Below are positions 45,201 to 53,399 of a stretch of DNA of 64,000 nt, one piece after another. Under the pieces are notes generated by a model. It saw nothing but the letters and a program-made list of their open reading frames with translations, ran no database searches and had not been told where the DNA came from. The stretch is taken from the NCBI RefSeq assembly GCF_900104795.1, contig NZ_FNTG01000001.1:1178001-1242000 (forward strand). The letters run 5' to 3'. The position numbers and the translations under genes were made by a program. Numbering within the stretch: the first letter of the stretch is position 1; each line of letters starts with the position of its first letter. The stretch is from Burkholderia sp. WP9. GTDB taxonomy: Bacteria; Pseudomonadota; Gammaproteobacteria; Burkholderiales; Burkholderiaceae.

Positions 45201-46349
45201 CAGATAGACCGGAAAGCGGATGCCGAGCGTTTCGCGCAACTCCGCAAGACGTGCGCGTAACGCCGCCGCTTCGGCCATGCGCGCGTTGTCGTCGAGACTC
45301 GTCAGCGCGGCAAGCTCGACTGTCACTATCGCGCCGTTGATCGGCGCGCGAGGCCGGTGTTTGCGCAGCATCGCAAGAAAGCCGAGCCATTCGTCCGCAT
45401 CCGTTTTTTCGTGCAACCGGTTCGAGTCCGGATGATTAGCGGCGGGCGACGCGACAGGTTTGTCCGTGGCGGCCGCTTCTGCATGCCTTGACGTGACCGT
45501 CGCCTTGTCAGCAGCCTTGCTCGTCACCGTAGCGAGCGTCGACGCCGGTCGCCCGTTTTGCGAGGTGCCATGACAGGTGTAGTGCCCCGCGGTATCGATC
45601 AGCACCGCTTCGTTGGTCAGCCACCATTCGACGGACACAGTGCCAAGGAGAGCACCGGCAGTGCGCTGCATCTGCGCCGCGAGCGGAAACGGCAGTCCGG
45701 CATTGAGTAACGCGGACGTCTTGCCGGAGCCTTGCGAGCCGAGCGTGATGTACCACGGCAATTCATACAGGTAGCGTTTGCCCTGAAACAGACGCGCGAT
45801 CCCACGCGCTCCCGTGCGCATGGCTTTCAAACGCGCGAGCGCCGCCGAGACGATCGCATGTACGTTTTCCAGTTGTGCCGCAGCCGGCGATGCCTCCTTC
45901 CTGCGGCCAAATTCGAGCAGGCTCTGGAGGAATTGCGGTTCGCTGCGCATTTTCTGCAAGAGCAGGAATGCCCAGTACACGACGGAGATCGCCAGCAATA
46001 TCGCAATGGCGATCATGCGCGCCGAAGCGGACACGAACGGTTGTTCGCGGCCGACGGTGACGAGTGGCGACGCGTGCCAGATCAGCAGGCACAGCAGCGC
46101 CACGAAAAACACACTGGCGGACCAGTCCGCCAGCCACAGCAGCACGCCTGCCAGCATGAGTGCTATCACCAGCACACGCATGCCGACGGGGGCGAGCGGT
46201 TTCAAGCCGCCGAACGCCACCAGTGGACCCACGAACCAGATCACCAACGCGATAACCAGCAGCGCGGCGAGAGCGAGGAACTGGCGCGATACCAGAAACG
46301 ACAACTTCTTCATGCCTGCATTTCCCGAGTCTCGTGGTTGATCCGTCAT
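42273..46349 (-). CDS. tssM: Type VI secretion membrane-complex protein TssM (IcmF)
   Basis: 1358 residues. Two transmembrane helices near the N-terminus, a third at about residue 560 (GHALAVLLFAWLAIGL), a cytoplasmic NTPase domain with Walker A GSQGSGKTSALLNAG between them, and a large periplasmic part with the C-terminal IcmF domain ending in ...PPGLPPGLPPGIPAE. It spans the inner membrane and bridges TssL to TssJ. The start overlaps the tssL stop (ATGA). Longer than many TssM proteins because of an insert after the Walker region rich in Ala/Thr (about 265-310). Confidence 0.96.
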   Translation of the reverse strand: MTDQPRDSGNAGMKKLSFLVSRQFLALAALLVIALVIWFVGPLVAFGGLKPLAPVGMRVLVIALMLAGVLLWLADWSASVFFVALLCLLIWHASPLVTVGREQPFVSASARMIAIAILLAISVVYWAFLLLQKMRSEPQFLQSLLEFGRRKEASPAAAQLENVHAIVSAALARLKAMRTGARGIARLFQGKRYLYELPWYITLGSQGSGKTSALLNAGLPFPLAAQMQRTAGALLGTVSVEWWLTNEAVLIDTAGHYTCHGTSQNGRPASTLATVTSKAADKATVTSRHAEAAATDKPVASPAANHPDSNRLHEKTDADEWLGFLAMLRKHRPRAPINGAIVTVELAALTSLDDNARMAEAAALRARLAELRETLGIRFPVYLVVTKMDRLCGFNEYFASLTAEGRAQPWGFTLPYGKESLAARGMRTRCDEELGLLTNRLADGVNTRLQDEFDPARRRQLVALSEEFAALSQPLGELIERVFLDSRYDATQLHASLRGIYFTSAIQAGDTLVAERRTIARRLSASLDRVPGTRGARPVGNQSYFLHDLLTKVVFAEAQLVRPNLRWEFRFRLLRFIGHALAVLLFAWLAIGLRLSFAHNSDYLSLIGRKSQALAAKVAQLYKEPKPDAVPDTLTEARYLPTFPGLDMADPDSAYRFGLYTAPAVVAESRRTYDVLEDNLLLPHIVRRMENVIAQAVTNKDSKTAYDALRVYLMLYDKPKFHADDVKAWVLDDWANTDSAAAFGGRASMIEHVQQLFSGSRVVQSPLIRNDSLVQQARSFLDGSNATARLYERARAAMQKEAPDEFTLIRAVGPQAGLVFTRASGAPLSRGVPGLFTFDGYRQLFDKHVPEFVEAARDDDAWVMGRTYLGEAQKKTAEFVSAASGADDPLTEAIRRQYLTEYARQWDAFLGDIRIVNGTSLQFDLQVLRSFAAPDSPLARLARAAVRETTLTQAVAAADASLLQKAADRLSQKADKALGIRASEIIERELVDSHFAALREVVTGNADGPAAVQAGTAQVNKTGLDGVGNLLNDYYTALTVADNALANNSMPPASDTAARLKMTANTMPPPLRAVLLALAADGSREVNQGIGQLLSRQMQAVVGDTCRLTIEGNYPFAAGSQREVRIDDFTRVFAQGGVIDDFFVKTLSAFVDTSATPWRYKTLAGATEPVQGPELEPFQHAKAIRDIFFADPDRKQLSWKAEIRIPELDPTITGLMIDIDGQTTLYQHGPVMPFPVTWPGTRGGVHAEVTAEPRIRPETSTLATDGPWALMRLVQKGRVAETTTPGRTRVAFDFDGRKAVLDIAGAGSVANPLTSDVLTTFKCPSSMPMLTLTDSGPPPGLPPGLPPGIPAEATGTSH

Positions 46350-47680
46350 TGCGCGACCGTGATCTCGACGCGGCGATTTTGCGCGCGGCCCTGTACGGTG
46401 GTGTTATCGCCCACTGGATCGGCGGCACCTTTTCCTACGGCTTCGAGGCGCGTCGCCGGTACGCCGGCTGTCTGAAGCAGTTGCATGATCTGCGTGGCGC
46501 GCTCCTCCGAGAGGGCTTGGTTCGAGGCGAACTGGCGGCTTCGGATCGGCAGATTGTCGGTGTAACCCAACACGGCGACCTTGCCCGGCACCTTGACGAT
46601 TTCGCCCGCGAGCCTGGTGATGAGTGGCGTCATCGCGCTCTTCACCGCCGCAGCTCCCGGCGGGAACATGGAATCTCCGCGGAACGTTACCGAGCTGTGA
46701 TGGTCGTCTTCGTCGACACTCACCGTGCCGGCGGCAATCTCGTTCTTCAACAGTTCCTTGAGGTGCAGTGCGCGCGGGGGAGGCGGGGGTGTCATGCGGC
46801 CAATGTCGGTGATCTGCTTTTGCACCTGCGCGCTGTGGTTCAGCAATTCGTATTTGAAGTAGCCGAACAGAGCGATCAGGATGACTGAAAGAACAAAAAG
46901 CGTGATCCATACCGGGAAGTCGAAAAACGACACCCGATTGCCCTTCGCATCCGATTGCCAGTGTGGCGACAGCGCGACGGCCAGACTCCCTCGCCGCGGC
47001 ATGATCTCGTTATAGACCCGTTGACGCACGGTTTCATGTTTGCGTCGTCCATCGGCCTTGTAGCGGTAGCGGCCTTCGAAGCCCAGACTAAGAATCCGGT
47101 AGATGAGTTCGAGCAGGTCGAGATGTTCCTGCGACTCGCTCATCAGCCGCCCGACCAGAAGATAGACCTTGGTGCCGCCTTGCCGATCTTCGTGGAAGAG
47201 CGTGGCAAGTCCATGGGTATTCCATTCGACGCCGGTTTCTCCGCCTTTGCCCCATACCGTTTGCATGGCGGCTTCGTCGAGTGCCGTGCACAGGCAATAG
47301 CGCGCACCGAGGATATGATCGCGCCGGATGTTGGTCTGATCGCAGAGCTTCTGGAAAGCCCGCACTTCCTGCTCAAGCAGCACCCGCAACTGTTCTATCC
47401 CGTCCTGCTGCAACTGGTCAGGCAGGTCCGCCAGCGCGCGCAACAGAGGGCGGGCCGCCTCGAGCAGCGGGTTGCGCGAGGCCCTGATCGCGGCAAGGCG
47501 CTCCGCGGTCGATTCACCCGGCGGCGCGTCTCGATGAGGGGACGGGCCGGACGCCGCCGCGCTCGCGGCTCGGGAAGACACTTCTGCCTGGGCGAAATGT
47601 GAGGCGGCGGCCTGCATGCCGCCCTGATCGCCAGGCTGCGGGGCACGCTCGCGTGAACGGTTCACTACGTCTGAATGCAC
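46346..47680 (-). CDS. tssL: Type VI secretion protein TssL, OmpA-fused form
   Basis: 444 residues. DotU/IcmH-like cytoplasmic domain (about 60-265, NPLLEAARPLLRALADLPDQ, CTALDEAAMQTVWG), one transmembrane helix (about 273-292, FPVWITLFVLSVILIALFGY), and a periplasmic OmpA/peptidoglycan-binding domain (about 330-440, VLGYTDNLPIRSRQFASNQA, NRRVEITVAQ). This is the specialised TssL that anchors the complex to peptidoglycan directly, so no separate TagL is needed. Partner of TssM and TssK. Confidence 0.95.
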   Translation of the reverse strand: MHSDVVNRSRERAPQPGDQGGMQAAASHFAQAEVSSRAASAAASGPSPHRDAPPGESTAERLAAIRASRNPLLEAARPLLRALADLPDQLQQDGIEQLRVLLEQEVRAFQKLCDQTNIRRDHILGARYCLCTALDEAAMQTVWGKGGETGVEWNTHGLATLFHEDRQGGTKVYLLVGRLMSESQEHLDLLELIYRILSLGFEGRYRYKADGRRKHETVRQRVYNEIMPRRGSLAVALSPHWQSDAKGNRVSFFDFPVWITLFVLSVILIALFGYFKYELLNHSAQVQKQITDIGRMTPPPPPRALHLKELLKNEIAAGTVSVDEDDHHSSVTFRGDSMFPPGAAAVKSAMTPLITRLAGEIVKVPGKVAVLGYTDNLPIRSRQFASNQALSEERATQIMQLLQTAGVPATRLEAVGKGAADPVGDNTTVQGRAQNRRVEITVAQ

Positions 47681-47766
47681 TGACTGACCTCTTCTCTCTG
47701 GATTGTCGTCGCCCTTGTTATTCGAGGCGCTAGCGTCTCACGCTGCCTGGCACCCGCTGATGCGTG

Positions 47767-49113
47767 CTAGCCGCGCACGCCCCACAGTTCGAGCTTCAGC
47801 GACGGGAATTCGCCGGCGACATGCAAGGCAAGTCCCCCGTGTCGCGCGACTTCGTCCCACAACGGGCCGCCACGGGCGAACTCGTAATAAACAAAGCCCG
47901 CGTTAAACGGGATCTGTCGCGGCGGGACCGGCAACGCCTGTAGCGCGATGCCCGGCAGATGTCCCCGCACCAGATCGGGCAGCCGTTCAGAGGGACCGGC
48001 TTTCGCCTGAGCGGCAAACTGTTGCTGGAGCAGGTCGGGCGGCATCGCGGCATGCACCGCGAGCACCACTGCCGTGAAGCCGCGCATGTCGACGGGATCG
48101 ACCACCGCGTTGCGCATTCCATGTCCCAGCTCTCTTAGTTCAATGTGCTGTGCGCTGCGCACCAGCACCGCATTGAGCAGTAGATGCGTGTCGTCCACCA
48201 ACGGCTTCAGACACAGGTGCGGTGTGGTGTGCTGGTAAGCCGGATGGGAATCGAGCGGCCGCCGGCTATCGGTGCGCACGTAGGTCGACAGTTCTCCCGC
48301 CATGCAGAGCAGCAGCGCGTAAAGATCGGCCGGGGACGTGGCCGGCACCCGGCGTAGATGTTGGAGCAAGGGCTCGTAACGGTTGAGCGTTTGCAACAGC
48401 AGATAGTCGCAGACTTCCGCTGTGGTGCCGGCGTTGCCGTTAGCGCCAGTCAGCCGGGTTGCGAGCGCGGTTGCACGCAGGCGCGTGAGTTCGTGAATCT
48501 TCGCGAGCCAGCTCGTGAGCAGTTCGCTCGCACCGAAGCCCGCCACCGGCGGAATCAAGGTCTCGTCCAGCGCGATGCTGCTGTCCGCGTGAATCGTCTT
48601 GACGCGAGTGAGCGCAAGGCCGATCCATGCATCGGTCAATTCCTTCTCCGGCACGAGCCGCAGGCGCAGATTCGACAACTGCACGGTCTTCTGACCTTGT
48701 CCGATCGAATTCGTGTCGCGCAACTCGGTGTCAAATACGGCGTTGCGCGCGAGCGAGTCGGCGGCGTTGTCGAAGCTCGTCTCTTCGCCGTTCGGCACAC
48801 GCGCGGGCACCGCGAGATAGATCACCTGATCCAGGTGCTCCGCGCGGATGGTGAGCGGCGCGGGCGGCGACGTGCTGGCGGGCATATCGAACGGCGTGCC
48901 GTCGGCGAACACGCCACTGGCCGACTTCACGATCACCTTGCCGAGCGCCAGCGCTTCGCTATCGAGACTGTAGTGACTGAAGCCGAAGAAAAACGGCGAG
49001 AGCGTCGCTGCGCGTTTGTGCGCATAGTGCTCGAGGTATCGCTCCTGTTGCTGAAAAAGCTGCGGGCGCAGAAAGAGCCCCTCGCTCCAGACCACCTTGT
49101 TATGCCAGCTCAT
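47767..49113 (-). CDS. tssK: Type VI secretion baseplate protein TssK
   Basis: 448 residues with the family N-terminus MSWHNKVVWSEGLFLRPQLF and C-terminal RQIPFNAGFVYYEFARGGPL. TssK trimers join the baseplate to the TssLM membrane complex. It lies between tssJ (12 bp away, same strand) and tssL (86 bp). Confidence 0.96.
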   Translation of the reverse strand: MSWHNKVVWSEGLFLRPQLFQQQERYLEHYAHKRAATLSPFFFGFSHYSLDSEALALGKVIVKSASGVFADGTPFDMPASTSPPAPLTIRAEHLDQVIYLAVPARVPNGEETSFDNAADSLARNAVFDTELRDTNSIGQGQKTVQLSNLRLRLVPEKELTDAWIGLALTRVKTIHADSSIALDETLIPPVAGFGASELLTSWLAKIHELTRLRATALATRLTGANGNAGTTAEVCDYLLLQTLNRYEPLLQHLRRVPATSPADLYALLLCMAGELSTYVRTDSRRPLDSHPAYQHTTPHLCLKPLVDDTHLLLNAVLVRSAQHIELRELGHGMRNAVVDPVDMRGFTAVVLAVHAAMPPDLLQQQFAAQAKAGPSERLPDLVRGHLPGIALQALPVPPRQIPFNAGFVYYEFARGGPLWDEVARHGGLALHVAGEFPSLKLELWGVRG

Positions 49114-49125
49114 GCTTTTATTCCA

Positions 49126-49626
49126 CTATTTTCTTTCGGTGATCCTGATTGCGTTCGGTTCAAGATCGATGGTCAGTTTCAATTTCGGCGAGGCGCGATA
49201 CCACGCCGCGTCGGGCGCGGCCGGGAGCGGATAGGCCGCGCGCCATACCGAGTTGGGCAGATCCCGATAGGCCGCGAGTATTCCGATCACGGTCGTGGTG
49301 GGATCGGTTTTGTTCCGGATAAATTTGCTCTCGCCTGGCCGCAACTGGAATTGCGCGCGCGTGACGAGATCGTCCGCGAGGGCTGTCCTGTCTTTGTCCT
49401 GCAATGAAAAGAAGTCGGCGGAATTGAATGCCGCGTCGGTTTTCAATTCATAAACCCGTATGACGATCGGCGCCGCACGCTGCTGGTCGTCTGGATTGAC
49501 ACCCGACGACGCAACGACCGACAGTTCGAGCTTGACGGGTTCTTTCGCGGTGTTCGGATCGCGGCTGGCGCACGCGGTCAGCGCACATGCAAAGGCGAGG
49601 GCAATAACGGTGGCGAACGGGCGCAT
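49126..49626 (-). CDS. tssJ: Type VI secretion outer-membrane lipoprotein TssJ
   Basis: 166 residues. Lipoprotein signal MRPFATVIALAFACALTAC with the lipobox LTAC (Cys19); transthyretin-like domain beginning KLELSVVASSGVNPDD and including IRVYELKTDAAFNSADFFSL. It anchors the TssM periplasmic domain to the outer membrane. The start was chosen because it opens the signal peptide; longer in-frame readings do not. Confidence 0.95.
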   Translation of the reverse strand: MRPFATVIALAFACALTACASRDPNTAKEPVKLELSVVASSGVNPDDQQRAAPIVIRVYELKTDAAFNSADFFSLQDKDRTALADDLVTRAQFQLRPGESKFIRNKTDPTTTVIGILAAYRDLPNSVWRAAYPLPAAPDAAWYRASPKLKLTIDLEPNAIRITERK

Positions 49627-49739
49627 TGGGCAACGCAAAAATGAGGCACGATAGAAACGCAGCAAGGACGCAACCCGGCGAGGCCAGGGAACTCTAGGAC
49701 CTACCGGGGACGGGGCTGCGCGTGAACCGGCAACGCGGC

Positions 49740-50222
49740 TCAAGTTTCCTTATTGCCCTTGATGTCGTAACCGGCTGTCACTGCGCCGCCGCTACCGCCC
49801 TGTGCGTTCTGAACGACATACTCCTGCTTGACCTTCGCAAACGAAAGGCGAACATGCTCGTGAATACCGTCGTCGGCGTTGCTGCCGGACGGATGAACCT
49901 GGGTGACGATCACATCGTTCATGGTGATCTTCAGATATTCGAGCGGGTTGCCGCCGGCTTTGCGCACAACCAGCACAGCCTGGTCGACGTGCTTACCGGT
50001 CAGGCAGTATTTCATCAGGTTCGGGCTCGCCCGATCCACGAGGTGTTCGAACTCGAGGTCGTCCACGGTCGCTTTTCCTGCGCCGCCGCCGGAGCCTGCA
50101 TGCATATTCGCTTGCTGGGACACTCGCCAGCCCCAACTCCTGACCTCGATTTCGTTCTTGTGCGAAGCATCCGGCGACTCTCCATCAATACCGTTGATCT
50201 TGAGAAAAATGTCTTGTGCCAT
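49740..50222 (-). CDS. hcp: Type VI secretion tube protein Hcp (TssD)
   Basis: 160 residues, MAQDIFLKINGIDGESPDAS at the N-terminus and SWGWRVSQ near residue 30, both typical of Hcp. Hexamers stack into the inner tube and can carry small effectors. It lies between tssJ and an amidase effector/immunity pair, so it may be the carrier of that effector. Good ribosome site AAGGAGCTTTTTTTAA upstream. Confidence 0.96.
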   Translation of the reverse strand: MAQDIFLKINGIDGESPDASHKNEIEVRSWGWRVSQQANMHAGSGGGAGKATVDDLEFEHLVDRASPNLMKYCLTGKHVDQAVLVVRKAGGNPLEYLKITMNDVIVTQVHPSGSNADDGIHEHVRLSFAKVKQEYVVQNAQGGSGGAVTAGYDIKGNKET

Positions 50223-50268
50223 TTAAAAAAAGCTCCTTGCGTGTTGAATATTGATAGTCTGGTTTTCA

Positions 50269-50760
50269 CTACTTGCTGGCTACATCCGCAATCTCTGCCT
50301 GTAGTGCCTCACGAAGACTGCGGCGATCGTCGGCGGCCCTGATATCGTCGATAAGCCATCTGCCACGAACCCAAACCAGATCGAACTCCACCTGGTGTGG
50401 CTCCTTGAAGTTTGTAAACGACACGACGGCCTTCGCCGTGTGACGCTTCGCGACCGTGACGTCGATGCCGGTCGTCGTGATGTCGAAATCCTGGCAGCGG
50501 CAAACCGGATCCATGTCCAGATAGCCGGCCTCTCCCTTCAATGCCCGCTGATCCTTCCTGATGACCCGCATGAGTGAGGGCGACGCAATCGCATGAGAGC
50601 CGGACGTATCGATGCCGGGAGGATCGCCGTTGAACGTGTAGGCGCCAAAGACGGTTTGCAGAAACCGCTTCGCCGAATCGACGCTCTGTGCAAGTGCCGG
50701 TTGCATGCCCAGAGCAGCCCACGCAACCGCCGCCAAAGTGCAGCTTCGCCATTGCCTCAT
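50269..50760 (-). CDS. Periplasmic DUF3828-like protein, probable immunity to the adjacent amidase
   Basis: 163 residues. Sec signal peptide cut after PALAQ at residue 25. The mature domain fits DUF3828 (VDSAKRFLQTVFGAYTF at its start, YLDMDPVCRCQDFDITTTG, then VWVRGRWLIDDI). Its ATG overlaps the amidase stop (ATGA), the usual order for effector then immunity protein. A periplasmic address is what immunity to a peptidoglycan-cleaving effector needs. Immunity function is inferred from pairing and location. Confidence 0.75.
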   Translation of the reverse strand: MRQWRSCTLAAVAWAALGMQPALAQSVDSAKRFLQTVFGAYTFNGDPPGIDTSGSHAIASPSLMRVIRKDQRALKGEAGYLDMDPVCRCQDFDITTTGIDVTVAKRHTAKAVVSFTNFKEPHQVEFDLVWVRGRWLIDDIRAADDRRSLREALQAEIADVASK

Positions 50761-51158
50761 TGCGCCCCCTGCCAGCGATACACCTTGTACGCCGGCTTCT
50801 TTTGACGATAGCCCGGACCGCCCCACATATCGTTCTGGCGAAAATCCGAGACCCACTGCAAGCCGTTGTACATGGTGATATGGCCGGCGATATTGCCGCC
50901 GGGATAAGGCTGAATAACGGCCGTGTCGCCTTTGCGCGGCGTAATCAGGTCGCCCACGGATACTTCGACAAACCCATGCGCGCGCAAAACGGGACCGTAG
51001 TTCCTGGCGAACTCGACCGCCGGTCCCTGAGAAATGACGATTCCGCCGGCCGCAAGCGCTTGCCTCACATAGGTCGCGCATCGGCCATTGGAATCCGCAT
51101 GGGCGTGAGTATTCAGATGCCTGACCGCTGCATCGACATCGTAATTTTGATCGGACAT
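50757..51158 (-). CDS. Type VI peptidoglycan amidase/peptidase effector (CHAP/NlpC-P60-like)
   Basis: 133 residues, no signal peptide. A Cys-His papain-like hydrolase pattern: Cys27 in SNGRCATYVRQAL at the start of a helix, His93 in GHITMYNG, and a third polar residue in SDFRQND (about 105-110), as in peptidoglycan amidases of the CHAP/NlpC-P60 type. It sits inside the T6SS structural operon between hcp and tssC and is coupled to a periplasmic partner gene, so it is most likely a secreted antibacterial effector. The exact Tae family is not assigned. Confidence 0.78.
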   Translation of the reverse strand: MSDQNYDVDAAVRHLNTHAHADSNGRCATYVRQALAAGGIVISQGPAVEFARNYGPVLRAHGFVEVSVGDLITPRKGDTAVIQPYPGGNIAGHITMYNGLQWVSDFRQNDMWGGPGYRQKKPAYKVYRWQGAQ

Positions 51159-51288
51159 ATCAACGTGTTGAATCGGATCGCAATCGGTTGAAAATCACGA
51201 ACGGAAAGCGGGGCGAGATGCGGACGCACACCTGTTTTCGTAGCGCTAACATGGTCTGCATCCAGAAGCCTGCTTCCGGCCGTTTCAG

Positions 51289-52782
51289 TCAGGCGGCTTC
51301 CTTGATGGACGGCAACCGCGCGACGAGGCGCAAGGACACCGTCAGCCCTTCGAGCTGAAAGTGCGGGCGCAGAAAGAACTTCGCCTGGTAGTAGCCGGGG
51401 TCGCCTTCCACTTCCTCCACCACCACCTCCGCGGCGGCGAGCGGCCGCCGTGCCTTGGTTTCCTGCGATGAGTTGGCGGGATCCGCGTCGACGTAATGCA
51501 TGACCCACTCGTTCAGCCAGCGCTGCATGTCTTCGCGCTCCTTGAATGCGCCGATCTTGTCGCGCACGATGCACTTGAGGTAATGCGCGAAGCGCGAACA
51601 GGCGAACAGATATGGCAGGCGCGCGGACAGATTCGCGTTCGCGGTGGCGTCCGCGTCGTAGTATTCAGCGGGCTTCTGCAACGACTGCGCACCGATGAAA
51701 GTGGCGTGATCGGTGTTCTTGCGGTGGATCAACGGGATGAAGCCGTTCTTCGACAATTCGGCTTCGCGCCGGTCCGAGATGGCGATTTCGGTCGGGCATT
51801 TCATGTCGATACCGCCGTCGTCGGTGGGAAACGAATGGCACGGCAGATTCTCGACCGTGCCGCCCGATTCGACGCCGCGGATCAGCGAGCACCAGCCATA
51901 CAGCTTGAACGAGCGATTGATGTTCACGCCCATCGCGTAGGCCGCGTTGGCCCACGCATAGCGACGGTGATCGGAGCCGTTGGTGTCCTCTTCGAAATCG
52001 AACTCGTCGACGGGGTGGGTTCTCGCGCCATAGGGCAGCCGGGCGAGGAAGCGGGGCATGGCAAGCCCGACGTAGCGCGCGTCTTCGCCATTGCGCAACG
52101 AGTTCCATGGCGCGTACTCCAGGTTTTGCGTGAAGATCCTGGTCAGGTCGCGCGGGTTGGCGAGCTCCTGCCATGATTCCATTTGCAGGACCGCAGGCGA
52201 CGCGCCGGAAATGAACGGCGTGTGCGCCGCTGCGGCCACCTTGGCGATCGAGCCGAGCAGATCGACGTCGGGCGGCGTATGGTCGAAATAGTAGTCGGCG
52301 ACGAGGCACCCGTAAGGCTCGCCGCCAAGCTGGCCGTACTCCTGTTCATAGATCTGCTTGAAGAGCGGGCTCTGATCCCACGCAATGCCTTTGTAGCGTT
52401 TCATCGTGCGCCGCAACTCGTCTTTCGACACGTCCATGAAACGGATTTTCAGACGCTCGTCGGTCTCCGTGTTCGAGACCAGATGGTGCATACCGCGCCA
52501 GGCGGACTCCAGTTTCTGGAAGTCGTCATGGTGCAGAATCAGATTGATCTGTTCGGAAAGCTTGTGATCGATCTGCGCGATGATTGCCTCGATGCTTTTG
52601 TAGGCGTCGTCGCTGATCGTGGCCGACTGCAGCAATGCCTGTTCGGCGAGCGTCTGCACCGCGTGTTCGACAGCCACGCGGGCCTGTTCGGTTTTCGGTC
52701 TGAATTCCCGGTTGAGCAACTGGGTAAAGTCGGACGGCGTATGCGCTTCCGCAGCCCCCGCGTGGATCTGTTGTGTTGCCAT
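51289..52782 (-). CDS. tssC: Type VI sheath large subunit TssC
   Basis: 497 residues; family stretches LILHHDDFQKLESAWRGMHH, QLGGEPYGCLVADYYFDH, FISGASPAVLQMESWQEL and the C-terminal FFLRPHFQLEGLTVSLRLV. With TssB it forms the contractile sheath. It lies 34 bp after tssB on the leftward strand; a 130-bp gap separates it from the effector gene. Confidence 0.97.
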   Translation of the reverse strand: MATQQIHAGAAEAHTPSDFTQLLNREFRPKTEQARVAVEHAVQTLAEQALLQSATISDDAYKSIEAIIAQIDHKLSEQINLILHHDDFQKLESAWRGMHHLVSNTETDERLKIRFMDVSKDELRRTMKRYKGIAWDQSPLFKQIYEQEYGQLGGEPYGCLVADYYFDHTPPDVDLLGSIAKVAAAAHTPFISGASPAVLQMESWQELANPRDLTRIFTQNLEYAPWNSLRNGEDARYVGLAMPRFLARLPYGARTHPVDEFDFEEDTNGSDHRRYAWANAAYAMGVNINRSFKLYGWCSLIRGVESGGTVENLPCHSFPTDDGGIDMKCPTEIAISDRREAELSKNGFIPLIHRKNTDHATFIGAQSLQKPAEYYDADATANANLSARLPYLFACSRFAHYLKCIVRDKIGAFKEREDMQRWLNEWVMHYVDADPANSSQETKARRPLAAAEVVVEEVEGDPGYYQAKFFLRPHFQLEGLTVSLRLVARLPSIKEAA

Positions 52783-52815
52783 GTCATGTCCTCCGGATCT
52801 GTTCTGCTCAGGCGG

Positions 52816-53361
52816 TCAGATGGTCGTGACCGTATCCACTGTGTCGTGGTCCGCGTCTGTCACGAGCGGTTTCGGTGTGGCCGCAAGCGATTTCAACAAC
52901 GCCGGATCCTGTAGCAATCTGTTGACGAGTGATTCCGCACCGGACTTGCCGTCCATATACGTTTGCAGATTCGCGAGTTGCGTGCGGGCTTCGAGCAGTT
53001 GGCGCAGCGAATCGACCTTGCGGGCCACGGCCGCCGGCGAGAAGTCTTCAATGCTCTCGAAGGTCATGTCGACCAGCAACTGTCCGTCGCCTGATAGCGT
53101 GTTCGGCACCGTGAATACGACGCGCGGCTCGATCGCCTTCATCCGTTCGTCGAAGTTGTCGATATCGATGTCGAGGAAACCGCGCGCGGCTACCGGCGGC
53201 AGCGCCTCGACGGGCGAGCCGGAAAGGTCCGACAGCACGCCCATCACGAACGGCAATTCGACCTTTTTCTCGGAGCCGTAGACTTCGACGTCGTACTCGA
53301 TCTGCACACGTGGCGCCCGATTGAGCGCGATGAATTTCTGCGAACTGCTAGGAACGGACAT
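52816..53361 (-). CDS. tssB: Type VI sheath small subunit TssB
   Basis: 181 residues, with VQIEYDVEVYGSEKKVELPF near residue 18, VMGVLSDLSGSP, and the C-terminal helix LANLQTYMDGKSGAESLVNR, part of the ClpV-binding interface region. Forms the sheath with TssC. Located between tssC and tssH. Confidence 0.97.
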   Translation of the reverse strand: MSVPSSSQKFIALNRAPRVQIEYDVEVYGSEKKVELPFVMGVLSDLSGSPVEALPPVAARGFLDIDIDNFDERMKAIEPRVVFTVPNTLSGDGQLLVDMTFESIEDFSPAAVARKVDSLRQLLEARTQLANLQTYMDGKSGAESLVNRLLQDPALLKSLAATPKPLVTDADHDTVDTVTTI

Positions 53362-53399
53362 GGAGGTCTCCGAGGACGGTGGTGAAGAGCCGGCAGCGG

